A stretch of DNA of 64,000 nucleotides from contig JBMZAX010000002.1 of assembly GCA_049611805.1 (NCBI GenBank), positions 62,001-126,000 on the forward strand. The letters run 5' to 3'. The notes below the pieces were generated by a model. It saw nothing but the letters and a program-made list of their open reading frames with translations, searched no databases and had not been told where the DNA came from. A program made the position numbers and the translations under genes. Below, piece by piece: positions 20,310-28,771 of this stretch (positions are counted from its first letter, which is position 1; each line of letters opens with the position of its first letter). The DNA comes from UBA7378 sp049611805 (GTDB lineage Bacteria; Pseudomonadota; Alphaproteobacteria; RS24).

Positions 20310-21268
20310 TGTGCCGCCTCCGTTTGCGTGCCGCGCGTCAAATCGCGGAAAACATCGTCCAAACGCCCGGCCTCAAGTGCCAGCCCGATAATTGCGTCCG
20401 ACTGCCCGTCGACAAGTGCCTGCACGCGGGCAAACAGGGCGGTCGGGTTTTCGCCCGACCCGTCGGCACTCAAAATACGGAAAATCGTTTCCGCGCCGCG
20501 GGCCTCGCGTTCGATTTTCACATTTTCCAAAGTTTCCAGCCGGCCCGCCAAAGACGCGGCATTGTCACTGTCGGCGGTCATCACAACCGCCCCGTGATAG
20601 GCCGAGCGCGCGGCCAGTGCCGAAGGCGTGCCTTCAACAATCACGCGCCCGCGATCGATAATCATGGCGCGCGTGCAGATGGCATCAACCTCTTCCAGAA
20701 TATGGGTGGAAATAATAATGGCTTTGGTGCGGGCCATTTCGCGAATGGCGGCTCGCACCTGATGTTTCTGGTTCGGGTCAAGCCCGTCGGTCGGCTCGTC
20801 CATAATCAGAATATCGGGGTCATGCACAATGGCTTGGGCAAGGCCGACACGGCGGCGAAACCCTTTCGACAAAGTGTCGATTGGCTGGTCCAGCACGCCG
20901 TGCAGTTCCGTCATGTCAATCGCCCGGCGCGCCGCGCTGCGGGCGGCGGCTTTGTCCAGCCCGCGAATGCGGGTCACGAAATCCAGAAACTGGCGCGGCG
21001 TCATATCCGGCCAAGCCGGGGCCCCTTCGGGCAAATATCCCATGGATTGCTGGGCGCGCAACGGCTCAAGGCAGATGTCAATGCCGTCAATCAGCGCCGT
21101 GCCGGAGGTCGGGCGCAAATAGCCGGTAATCATTTTCATGCTGGTGGACTTGCCCGCTCCGTTTGGCCCCAAAAAGCCCAACACCTGCCCGCGTTCCACC
21201 GAAAAACTGACATCATTAACGGCGCGGAAGTCGCCGAAATCTTTGGTCAGGTTCAAAACATCAATCAT
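20306..21268 (-). CDS. ABC transporter ATP-binding protein (GldA-like)
   Basis: A 320-residue ATPase with Walker A GFLGPNGAGKSTSMKMITG, signature TLSKGFRRRVGLAQAI (consensus LSGGQ reads LSKGF, as in GldA/CcmA-type exporters), Walker B ILIMDEPTDGLDPNQ and the His-switch ISTHILEEV. An extra C-terminal domain of about 100 residues is typical of ABC-2 exporters. It starts the leftward operon ATPase-permease-GldG-DUF4340. Confidence 0.93.
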   Translation of the reverse strand: MIDVLNLTKDFGDFRAVNDVSFSVERGQVLGFLGPNGAGKSTSMKMITGYLRPTSGTALIDGIDICLEPLRAQQSMGYLPEGAPAWPDMTPRQFLDFVTRIRGLDKAAARSAARRAIDMTELHGVLDQPIDTLSKGFRRRVGLAQAIVHDPDILIMDEPTDGLDPNQKHQVRAAIREMARTKAIIISTHILEEVDAICTRAMIIDRGRVIVEGTPSALAARSAYHGAVVMTADSDNAASLAGRLETLENVKIEREARGAETIFRILSADGSGENPTALFARVQALVDGQSDAIIGLALEAGRLDDVFRDLTRGTQTEAAQ

Positions 21269-21317
21269 GGTTTATGAGATAGGTGACACGCTCAATTCTT
21301 GCAAGCTGAAAAGAATA

Positions 21318-21366
21318 GACCCGGCGTGGTCTGAACAAGGGAGGAGAGTTTCATTCACGCCGGGTC
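21318..21366 (-). ncRNA. candidate small RNA hairpin with anti-Shine-Dalgarno loop
   Basis: The 277-bp gap between the ABC ATPase and DUF2794 contains a perfect 11-bp inverted repeat, GACCCGGCGTG and CACGCCGGGTC, around a 27-nt loop. Read on the minus strand the loop is extended by TGAA/TTCA and leaves ACTCTCCTCCCTTG exposed, which contains CUCCUCCC, complementary to strong ribosome-binding sites. A pyrimidine-rich stretch (TATTCTTTTC) follows. I found no convincing promoter, so it could be a leader element of the ABC operon instead. On the plus strand the same loop would show GGGAGGAG. Confidence 0.4.
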
Positions 21367-21545
21367 GCTCTGAGGGCATAGTTAAATTGCCAGAGGATTG
21401 GGCCGGAAGAAGGGCGAAAATATGACAATATTGGGGCAATCGCGCTTGCGGTTTTCCCGTCAAGACGGTCTTTAAACCCGCCCCGCCCGTGCAAAAAAGT
21501 CGCATGCCTCTTGCATCGGCGCGCGAAAACGCGCAATCCTAAGAC

Positions 21546-21920
21546 ATGTCGCCGTCAAAGCCCTTGATCATTGTTGCCAATGCTTTTGAACGCGAGCGCA
21601 AGCTGGCGCATCAGGCACCGGCCCGCATCATGTGGACGCGCGCCGAACTTGCCGATTTGCTGGGCTGTTATGGGCGCCATGTGGCCGCCGGCATCTGGCG
21701 CGATTACGCGATTGATGACGGCACCGAACATGCCAGCTTTTCCGTGTTTCGGCACAGCAGCGAAGTGCCGCTTTATGTCATTGAAAAAATACCGGCACTG
21801 CGCCGCAAGCAGGGCGAATATTGCGTGCGCGGCATGGACAGGCGCGTTTTGCGCCGCGGCCACACGCTGGATGCGCTGTTGCGCTTTTTCGACCGCAAGA
21901 GCCTGCGCGTTCTCTCGTGA
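21546..21920 (+). CDS. DUF2794 family protein
   Basis: A 124-residue cytosolic protein of the alphaproteobacterial DUF2794 family, of unknown function. Conserved segments are LADLLGCYGRHVAAGIWRDYAI, FSVFRHSSEVPLYVIEKIPALRRKQG and RRGHTLDALLRFFD. It ends 31 bp before a shared terminator and is convergent with the Bax-inhibitor gene. Confidence 0.87.
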   Translation: MSPSKPLIIVANAFERERKLAHQAPARIMWTRAELADLLGCYGRHVAAGIWRDYAIDDGTEHASFSVFRHSSEVPLYVIEKIPALRRKQGEYCVRGMDRRVLRRGHTLDALLRFFDRKSLRVLS

Positions 21921-21950
21921 CGTGAAACCGGAACCCCGGAACGGTTGAAC

Positions 21951-21993
21951 AAAAAAAGCCCCGACGCGATGCGACGGGGCTTTGATGTTTTTT
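21951..21993. terminator. bidirectional intrinsic terminator
   Basis: The stem AAAGCCCCG / CGGGGCTTT (21955-21963 and 21975-21983) is flanked by a run of A on the left, giving TTTTTTT for the leftward Bax-inhibitor transcript, and by GATGTTTTTTT on the right for the rightward DUF2794 transcript. Confidence 0.9.
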
Positions 21994-22006
21994 TGATGCT
22001 TGCGCG

Positions 22007-22729
22007 CTATTCGCGGTCGCCCATGAATTGCAGCAGCATGATAAACAGATTGATAAAGTCGAGATACAGGCGCAGTGCCCCGTAAATGGCTTTCTTCTCG
22101 GCAATCTCGCTTGTGTCACCGGCATAGTAAATGCGCTTGATGTCTTGCGTGTCATAGGCTGTGAGACCGGCAAAAATCAGCACGCCAAGCACTGACACGG
22201 TCATGTGCAGGGCCGAGCTGCCGACAAAAATATTCACGATCGACGCCAGAATAATGCCGATGAGCCCCATGAACAAAAATGCGCCCATCGGTGCCAGATC
22301 ACGCTTGGTGGTATAGCCGTAAAGGCTGAGCGCGCCGAACGAACCGGCGGTTACCAGCAAGGTGCGCACCACGCTGACGCCCGTGAACACGAGCAGCACA
22401 TAAGACAGGGACATGCCCATCAGACCGGCAAACACCCAGAACATGGTCTGCGCGCGCGCCGAGGACATGGCGTGCAGGCGCGAGCCCAGCCAGATCGCCA
22501 TAACGAGCGGGGCAAAGGCCAGAACGTAAATCAGCGGTGTTGAGGCAATGGCAAGATAAATGCCCGACGTGGCACCGAAATAAGCCGCCGCCGCCGTGAC
22601 CAAGAGGCCCATTGCCATGTAATTATAGACTTTCGTCATATAAATCCGCAGGCCGGCGTCTATGGAGCGCGCACGCGCTTCTCCGGCTACCGCGGCGGGA
22701 GTGTCGTCTTGTGACCAACGATCAGACAT
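22007..22729 (-). CDS. Bax inhibitor-1 / YccA-family membrane protein
   Basis: A 240-residue seven-helix membrane protein of the TMBIM/BI-1 family. Bacterial members act in stress tolerance and, for YccA, restrain FtsH. Landmarks are LRIYMTKVYNYMAMGLLVTA, MGLIGIILASIVNIFV, AGLTAYDTQDIKRIYY and a C-terminal ALRLYLDFINLFIMLLQFMG. The acidic pair in TAYDTQD is the family pore/di-aspartyl region. It has its own terminator. Confidence 0.92.
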   Translation of the reverse strand: MSDRWSQDDTPAAVAGEARARSIDAGLRIYMTKVYNYMAMGLLVTAAAAYFGATSGIYLAIASTPLIYVLAFAPLVMAIWLGSRLHAMSSARAQTMFWVFAGLMGMSLSYVLLVFTGVSVVRTLLVTAGSFGALSLYGYTTKRDLAPMGAFLFMGLIGIILASIVNIFVGSSALHMTVSVLGVLIFAGLTAYDTQDIKRIYYAGDTSEIAEKKAIYGALRLYLDFINLFIMLLQFMGDRE

Positions 22730-22793
22730 GGGAACTTCCTTTCCTAAAAACCGTTAAACCTAATATCTGCTTTCAATGTGGCAATTTCAAGAC

Positions 22794-25376
22794 CTATTCG
22801 GTGCGCAGAACCGGCGCGCTGGGCGCGCGCAGGGCCGAATAAGTGCCGATAAGCCCCAGCATAACCGTCAACACCGTGGCCCCGACAACCGTTGTCGCCA
22901 ATGTGCCGGGCAGAAAAACCCATTCCGCCTGCATCGCGCCCACCACCAGCGCCCAAGACGCCACCGTGCCCGCAAGCGCGGCAATCAGCGCGGCGCCCGC
23001 ACCCATCAGCATATATTCGAGCATAAAGGCCGTCAGCACGCGCAAGCGTGTGGCGCCCAGAACTTTCATAACCACCGCATCATAAACGCGCGCGCGATGG
23101 CCCGCCGCCATTGCCCCGGCCAGAACCAGAATGCCGGCCAGCAGTGTCACCACACTCATGGCGCGCACGGCCAATCCGATATTTTCGATAATGCCGCTCG
23201 CGGCTTGCAAGGCTTCCTTGACGCGGATAATCGTGACATTCGGATAGGCTTGCGCCACGGCGCGGGTCAGATCGGTTTCCTTTTCGGGCGTCATGGTGAC
23301 GGTGGTGAGATAGGTATGCGGCGCGGCCGCCATTTGCGCGGGCGAAAAAACCATGACGAAATTAAGCCCGCCCGACGCCCAGTCGATTTTGCGCAAATTT
23401 GCAATGGTCGCCGTCAGCGGGCGTCCCAGAACATTCACCGTAACCGTGTCGCCAATGCCGATATCCAATCCGGCGGCAATCTCGGCATCAAACGAGACCA
23501 ATGGCGGGCCCTGATAGTCGGGTGCCCACCATGTGCCTTGAACAATCTCGCCGCCTTCGGGTGCCGTGCGGCCATAGGTCAGGCCGCGATCGCCGCGCAA
23601 CACCCATGCGACATCGGGTGTCGGCGACAAATCGGCGGCGGCAATATCGTTCACGGCCATAATCTGACCCCGCAACATCGGGCTTTTTTCCGTGGCATCC
23701 ACGCCGTCGGTCGCCGCCAACAAATCGGTGAAGCCGTCTATTTGGTCGGGCTGAATATCGAGAAAGAAAAAGGACGGCGCGCGGTCGGGCAAATCGCCGC
23801 TGATCTGCGTGTTGATATTGCCGTCCAGCATGGAAATGGTCGACAAAAGCGTTACCGACAGGCCCATTGACAAAACCACGGCGCGCACCGGCGCATTCGG
23901 GCGGGTGATATTGCTCATGGCAAGGCGCCATTCGGGTTGGCGCGGTCGCCCGGCCAGGCGCACAAGCTGCACAAGCAACCAGGCGGTCGCGCGCAATGCG
24001 AGATAAGACAATGCGACCCCGACGGCAAACCACACGGCAATATCCGTGCGCTGGGCAATCGCCACTGCCAGCGCCAGCAGGCCGGCAAAACACAGGCCAA
24101 TGGCAAATAAATACCGCCGCGCCGGTCGCACAGCGCGCGCGTCTACCGCCTGGCGGAACAGGCTGCCGACGGAAACCTTTTCGACCTTGCCAAGCGGCCA
24201 CAGGGCAAATCCGGCGGCCGACAGCACGCCGAACCCTGCCGCCGCAAGCAGCGGCGCGGTATAAATATCGGGCACAAGGGCAACCGGCAAAATAGAACCG
24301 AAAAATGTCTGCACACCGAAAGGGGCAAGCGCGCCCAGCACCAGCCCAAACGCGATGGCGCAAACCGACAATAACGAGATTTGCAATGCGTATATTTTGA
24401 AAATGAAACGGCCCGAACCGCCCAGTGCTTTGACAATGGCGATGGTTTCGCGGCGGCGTTCCAGATAGGCGGCGATGGCATTGCCGACCCCGACGCCGCC
24501 AACGACCAGCGCCGTCAGCCCCACCAGCGTAAGAAACAGGCCGAGACGCTCGACAAAGCGCCGTAAGGAAGGCGAGGCATCAAACCGGTCGCGAATGCGC
24601 CAACCGGCATTGGGAAATGTGGTTTCCGCCGCGCGCGCAATTTCCGCCATGCGGGCACGCGCATTTTCCGGCGGCAGTTTCAGCCGGTAATGGAAATTTA
24701 TCAGACTGCCCGGTTGCAAAAGACCGGCGGCGCGCAAGCCCTCAAAACCGAGCAGGAGCCGCGGTGCCAGCGGAAACCCGCCCGCCGAGCGGTCGGGCTC
24801 ATTGGCGATGCGGTCGTTCAGGCGCACGCGAATATCGCCCAATTGCACAATCGCGCCCGGCGCAATGCCGAGCCTGTCGAACAGGCCGCCCTCGGCGACC
24901 GCGCCGTAAATTTTTCCCGATGGTGTTTGGGTTACGGCCAGCGCCGAAGACAGCGCCGGCGCAAATGCGCCACCCGCGGCCAGCGTCACCGCGCCGTAAA
25001 GCGGATAGATATTGTCGACGGCCTTGGCCTCGACCAGCAATGTTGCCTGTTCATGGCGCACCATGGCGCGCATGGTTGCCATGCGTGACACATCGGCTTG
25101 CCCGTCGGCCTGTTCATTCAGCCATGCCAATTCGGCGTCGGATGCCTCGCGATGGACGAGACGAAAATCCATATCGCCGCCCAGAATGGCCTGTCCTTGC
25201 GCCGCCATGCCCGCCACCATGGATGCCGACAGCGACCCGACAGCCGAAATGGTGGAAATGCCCAGCACGAGGCACAGGAAGAAAATTCTGAAGCCGGAAA
25301 AACCGTGACGCATTTCGCGCCGCGCCAGTCGCAGTGCCAGCCCCCACCCCAGCCGCGCGGAACCCGAAGCGGCCAT
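22794..25376 (-). CDS. FtsX-like ABC transporter permease (YbbP family)
   Basis: An 860-residue membrane protein with two MacB/FtsX repeats, about ten membrane segments and large periplasmic domains. Landmarks are FRIFFLCLVLGISTISAVGSL, the FtsX segment ALVVGGVGVGNAIAAYLERRRETIAIVKALGG and its C-terminal counterpart YDAVVMKVLGATRLRVLTAF. With the adjacent ATPase and the divergent TesA-type esterase it matches the ybbA-ybbP-tesA neighbourhood. The substrate is probably lipid-related but unproven. The ATG overlaps the ATPase stop (TAATG). Confidence 0.9.
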   Translation of the reverse strand: MAASGSARLGWGLALRLARREMRHGFSGFRIFFLCLVLGISTISAVGSLSASMVAGMAAQGQAILGGDMDFRLVHREASDAELAWLNEQADGQADVSRMATMRAMVRHEQATLLVEAKAVDNIYPLYGAVTLAAGGAFAPALSSALAVTQTPSGKIYGAVAEGGLFDRLGIAPGAIVQLGDIRVRLNDRIANEPDRSAGGFPLAPRLLLGFEGLRAAGLLQPGSLINFHYRLKLPPENARARMAEIARAAETTFPNAGWRIRDRFDASPSLRRFVERLGLFLTLVGLTALVVGGVGVGNAIAAYLERRRETIAIVKALGGSGRFIFKIYALQISLLSVCAIAFGLVLGALAPFGVQTFFGSILPVALVPDIYTAPLLAAAGFGVLSAAGFALWPLGKVEKVSVGSLFRQAVDARAVRPARRYLFAIGLCFAGLLALAVAIAQRTDIAVWFAVGVALSYLALRATAWLLVQLVRLAGRPRQPEWRLAMSNITRPNAPVRAVVLSMGLSVTLLSTISMLDGNINTQISGDLPDRAPSFFFLDIQPDQIDGFTDLLAATDGVDATEKSPMLRGQIMAVNDIAAADLSPTPDVAWVLRGDRGLTYGRTAPEGGEIVQGTWWAPDYQGPPLVSFDAEIAAGLDIGIGDTVTVNVLGRPLTATIANLRKIDWASGGLNFVMVFSPAQMAAAPHTYLTTVTMTPEKETDLTRAVAQAYPNVTIIRVKEALQAASGIIENIGLAVRAMSVVTLLAGILVLAGAMAAGHRARVYDAVVMKVLGATRLRVLTAFMLEYMLMGAGAALIAALAGTVASWALVVGAMQAEWVFLPGTLATTVVGATVLTVMLGLIGTYSALRAPSAPVLRTE

Positions 25377-26065
25377 TATGACGCCTTGTCGCAAGCCGAC
25401 AAAAGCCGACCGTCCTGCATGGTTTCCACCCGCGCGCACCGGTCGGCCAGCGCGCGGTCATGGGTGATGAGCAAAACCGTCGTGCCGCGCTCTTCGGCAA
25501 GACGCAAAATCAGATCCATAATCTGGCGTCCGGTGTTTTGATCCAGATTGCCGGTCGGCTCATCGGCAAACAAAACCGGCGGATTGGCGACAAGCGCGCG
25601 CGCCAGCGCCGTGCGCTGTTGTTCCCCGCCCGACATTTGCGCCGGATAATGCGTCAGGCGATGGCCCAGCCCGACCTCTTCGAGCATGGTTTCGGCTTTT
25701 TCAAAGGCCGAGGCGACACCGGCAAGTTCAAGCGGCAGGGCGACATTTTCGACCGCCGTCATGGTCGGCACCAGATGAAAAGACTGGAACACAATGCCGA
25801 CATTGGAACGCCGGAACCGCGACAGCGCATCCTCATCCATCTGCGCATAATCCTGGCCCGAAACAATCACCTGTCCGTCACTTGCCGGCTCAAGCCCGGC
25901 CAGCACCATAAGCAAGGTCGACTTGCCCGACCCTGACGGCCCGATGAGGCCAACCGTTTCGCCGGATGTGATCGACAAATCTATGCCACGAATGATGTTG
26001 ACGGCTCCGGCCTGACTGGGCAGGGTAACGAACAAATTTCTGGTAACTATCATGGCGTCGGTCAT
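25376..26065 (-). CDS. ABC transporter ATPase (YbbA/LolD family)
   Basis: A 229-residue ATPase of the LolD/MacB class. It has Walker A GLIGPSGSGKSTLLMVLAG, signature QMSGGEQQRTALARAL, Walker B VLFADEPTGNLD and H-loop LLITHDRALADRC. It is translationally coupled to the permease downstream. A 166-bp intergenic region separates it from the divergent esterase start used here. Confidence 0.93.
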   Translation of the reverse strand: MTDAMIVTRNLFVTLPSQAGAVNIIRGIDLSITSGETVGLIGPSGSGKSTLLMVLAGLEPASDGQVIVSGQDYAQMDEDALSRFRRSNVGIVFQSFHLVPTMTAVENVALPLELAGVASAFEKAETMLEEVGLGHRLTHYPAQMSGGEQQRTALARALVANPPVLFADEPTGNLDQNTGRQIMDLILRLAEERGTTVLLITHDRALADRCARVETMQDGRLLSACDKAS

Positions 26066-26231
26066 GCGGGGCTTTATTACCTCAATTTAAACTTTGAAAT
26101 TCGGGTTTTTTGGATCTGAAGGAACCAAACTCTTGTTAACATTTGGACGTTTTTACCGCGAATATCCGTCACCCTTTATTGCGGGGTTAGGCTCTATATA
26201 TGCGCGACCGGCGGCAATTTCCAAGTTTTTG

Positions 26232-26876
26232 ATGGGCTTGTGTCTGCTTATTGTGTCCGTCACTTGCATGTCGGGCACAGCGCAAGCGCAAGATGGGCAG
26301 CACGAAATAACCCTGGTGGCACTGGGCGACAGTCTGACCGCCGGCTACGGGCTGGCCCCGAAGGACGGTTTCACGCCAAAACTGGAAGCCTATTTGCGCG
26401 CGCAAGGCCTGGCCGTGCGGGTCGTCAATGGCGGGGTGTCGGGCGACACAAGTTCGGGCGGGCTGGCCCGCTTCGACTGGGTGGTGCCCGATGCGGCCGA
26501 TGCGATTATCATCGAACTTGGCGCCAATGATGCCTTGCGGGGCATCAATCCGGATGTGACGCGCGCCAACTTGACGCAAATCATCGAAAAATCGCGCAAG
26601 CGGGGTTTGGCAATTTTGCTGGCCGGCATGCTGGCACCGCCCAATTTGGGGCCGGCCTATGGCAAGCGCTTTGCCGCCATATATCCCGATCTCGCGCGAG
26701 AATTTGATGTGGCGCTTTATCCGTTTTTTCTCGACGGGGTCGCCGCGCAGAAATCTCTCAATCTGGCGGACGGGATACATCCCAATGCCGCCGGCATTGA
26801 CGTCATTATTTCACGCATTGGCCCTTACGCCGAGCGTCTCGTTTCAAATGTAATTTCAGGGGAGAAATCAAAATGA
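26232..26876 (+). CDS. arylesterase / lysophospholipase L1 (TesA-like SGNH hydrolase)
   Basis: Exported esterase or thioesterase of the SGNH family. From ATG at 26232 a signal peptide (MGLCLLIVSVTCMSGTAQAQ) is followed by block I LGDSLTAGYGL (Ser34), block II NGGVSGDTSSGG, block III GANDALRG (Asn99) and block V DGIHPN (Asp180, His183), the full catalytic set. It is 214 residues, typical. An in-frame ATG at 26094 would add 46 unlike residues. The stop overlaps the next gene by 4 bp. Confidence 0.9.
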   Translation: MGLCLLIVSVTCMSGTAQAQDGQHEITLVALGDSLTAGYGLAPKDGFTPKLEAYLRAQGLAVRVVNGGVSGDTSSGGLARFDWVVPDAADAIIIELGANDALRGINPDVTRANLTQIIEKSRKRGLAILLAGMLAPPNLGPAYGKRFAAIYPDLAREFDVALYPFFLDGVAAQKSLNLADGIHPNAAGIDVIISRIGPYAERLVSNVISGEKSK

Positions 26877-27922
26877 TGGAATTCAGGCAATTAGGGCACA
26901 CCGATATCAAAGTCAGCAGCATTTGCCTTGGCACAATGACATGGGGTGAGCAGAACACCGAAGCCGAGGGCCATGAGCAGATGGATTATGCCGTCGATAT
27001 GGGCATTAATTTTTTCGACACGGCGGAAATGTATGCCGTGCCGCCCAAACCCGACACGCAAGGCTCGACGGAAGAAATTATCGGCACATGGTTCAAAAAA
27101 ACCGGCAAGCGGGACGAGATTATTCTGGCGACCAAGGTTTCGGGGCGCGCGCCTTTTGACTGGCTGCGCGATGACGGCTCGAAAACCGAGCATTCGCGCG
27201 CGCAGATTATGGAAGCCATTGATAAGAGCCTCGCGCGGCTGCAAACCGATTATGTCGACCTCTATCAGCTGCATTGGCCCGACCGCCCGATGGCCGTGTT
27301 TGGCGGCGGCTTCGGCTACAAGCATTTGAGCGACCAGCTCAACCGCATTGAGGATATTCTGGGCGTTCTGGCCGATATTCAAAAGGCCGGCAAAGTGCGC
27401 CATTTCGGGCTGTCCAATGAGACGCCATGGGGCATTATGAAGTTTCTGCAACATGCCGAACTGAACAAAGACCTGCCGCGCATTGTGTCGGTGCAAAACG
27501 CCTATAATCTGGTAAACCGGATTTACGAGCTGGGCAGTTCGGAGATTTATCACCATGAGGGCGTTGGCCTCTTAGCCTATTCGCCGCTGGCGCAGGGCTA
27601 TCTGACCGGCAAATATCAAAACGGCGCATTGCCGCAAGGCTCGCGCAAGCAATTATTTGACAGGTTGCAACGCTATGAAACGCCCGGTGCCGATACGGCC
27701 ATTTCCGCCTATCTGGATATTGCGGAAAAATGGGGGCTGGATGCCTCGCAACTTGCCAATCAATTTGTGACAACGCGCGATTTTGTAACCTCGAATATTA
27801 TCGGCGCGACAACAATGGAACAGTTGAAACTGGCCGTTACCAGCGTAGATATAGAGATGAGCGACGAATTACTGGGCGAGATTGAAGCCGTGCATATGCG
27901 CGCGCCAAATGTCTGCCCCTGA
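26873..27922 (+). CDS. aldo/keto reductase (Tas-like)
   Basis: NADP(H)-dependent oxidoreductase of the AKR superfamily. The 349-residue sequence starts MEFRQLGHTDIKVSSICLGTMTWGEQN, with NFFDTAEMYAVPP (catalytic Asp and Tyr), ILATKVSG (Lys) and DLYQLHWPDRP (His). GVGLLAYSPLAQGYLTGKY and NIIGATTMEQL complete the cofactor site. It resembles E. coli Tas. SD GGGGAG lies 8 bases upstream of the first of two adjacent ATGs. Confidence 0.93.
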   Translation: MMEFRQLGHTDIKVSSICLGTMTWGEQNTEAEGHEQMDYAVDMGINFFDTAEMYAVPPKPDTQGSTEEIIGTWFKKTGKRDEIILATKVSGRAPFDWLRDDGSKTEHSRAQIMEAIDKSLARLQTDYVDLYQLHWPDRPMAVFGGGFGYKHLSDQLNRIEDILGVLADIQKAGKVRHFGLSNETPWGIMKFLQHAELNKDLPRIVSVQNAYNLVNRIYELGSSEIYHHEGVGLLAYSPLAQGYLTGKYQNGALPQGSRKQLFDRLQRYETPGADTAISAYLDIAEKWGLDASQLANQFVTTRDFVTSNIIGATTMEQLKLAVTSVDIEMSDELLGEIEAVHMRAPNVCP

Positions 27923-27945
27923 TCTTATTTTGGGGATGAAGGATA

Positions 27946-28278
27946 ATGCAGAAACTGGACAAAGCCGCCCGTTCGCGGGCAATGAGCGCGCTGACGGGAT
28001 GGAAAAAAACGCGCGGGCGTGATGCCATTGAAAAAACTTTTGTTTTCGCCGATTTCAATGCGGCTTTTGCCTGGATGTCCCGCGTGGCGATGATGGCCGA
28101 AAAACTCGACCACCACCCCGAATGGTCGAATGTGTACAAAACCGTCAATGTGACCCTGACCACACATGATGCCGGCGGCCTGTCCGATCTGGACGTCACA
28201 ATGGCGCGGTTCATGGACAAAACAGCCGGGGCTGCCGGACGGGTCAAAGCGCGCGCCAAATCCCGCGCGAAAAGCTGA
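27946..28278 (+). CDS. pterin-4a-carbinolamine dehydratase
   Basis: Dehydrates 4a-hydroxytetrahydrobiopterin; in bacteria lacking phenylalanine hydroxylase it may serve molybdopterin metabolism. The motif EKLDHHPEWSNVYKTVNVTL supplies His56, His57, Pro58 and Tyr64, followed by His74 (TTHDAGGLS) and Asp81. The 110-residue protein ends in a basic tail (RVKARAKSRAKS). It lies 23 bp after the aldo/keto reductase. Confidence 0.93.
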   Translation: MQKLDKAARSRAMSALTGWKKTRGRDAIEKTFVFADFNAAFAWMSRVAMMAEKLDHHPEWSNVYKTVNVTLTTHDAGGLSDLDVTMARFMDKTAGAAGRVKARAKSRAKS

Positions 28279-28285
28279 CGCGCGC

Positions 28286-28744
28286 ATGGCACTCACCCGG
28301 CGCGATATTATCGTTCTCGGTGTGCTGGCGTGTCTGGCAAGCACCGCCGCGCTGATACGCCAAACCGCATCACCCCCGCTTGCGCCGCACGACACGGCCA
28401 TTCGTGAGGTTATTTTGCAGCAAATCGACGCGTTCGGGCGCGGCGATGATGATGCCGCCTTCGCCCTTGCCGCCCCCGCCATTCAGGCTCAATTTGTCGG
28501 GCCGGAAGTTTTCATTGCCATGGTCAAAGCGCATTATCGGCCCGTTTATACGGCGCATAAGCTGGCATTTCCCGAAACCGCCCGCGCCGTGCAGGATGCG
28601 CCCGAAACGCGCGTTCAACATGTCGACATAACCGACAGTCGCGGGCGCAACACACGCGCGCGCTACATGATGCAAAAACAGCCGGACGGATCATGGAAGA
28701 TCGCCGGCTGTCATTTGATCGAAACGGATCAGCTGGATATCTGA
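28286..28744 (+). CDS. DUF4864 family exported protein
   Basis: A 152-residue protein with an N-terminal membrane anchor or signal (RRDIIVLGVLACLASTAALI) and a SnoaL-like DUF4864 domain: REVILQQIDAFGRGDDDAAFALAAPAI, FIAMVKAHYRPVY, YMMQKQPDGSWKIAGCHLIE. Function unknown. The frame is open upstream inside the pterin dehydratase gene; ATG at 28286, 8 bp after its stop, is preferred. Confidence 0.82.
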   Translation: MALTRRDIIVLGVLACLASTAALIRQTASPPLAPHDTAIREVILQQIDAFGRGDDDAAFALAAPAIQAQFVGPEVFIAMVKAHYRPVYTAHKLAFPETARAVQDAPETRVQHVDITDSRGRNTRARYMMQKQPDGSWKIAGCHLIETDQLDI

Positions 28745-28771
28745 CCTCGCCCCGTTATGTCGGGGCTGCGC

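Noticed and set aside
19542..20597. 351-codon plus-strand frame opposite the ABC permease and ATPase
   Set aside because: Antisense shadow of two well-supported genes; low-complexity Gln/His/Arg composition.
22776..23870. 364-codon plus-strand frame opposite the YbbP-like permease
   Set aside because: Same reason: antisense to a clear membrane protein, composition rich in His/Gln/Arg and no recognisable domain.
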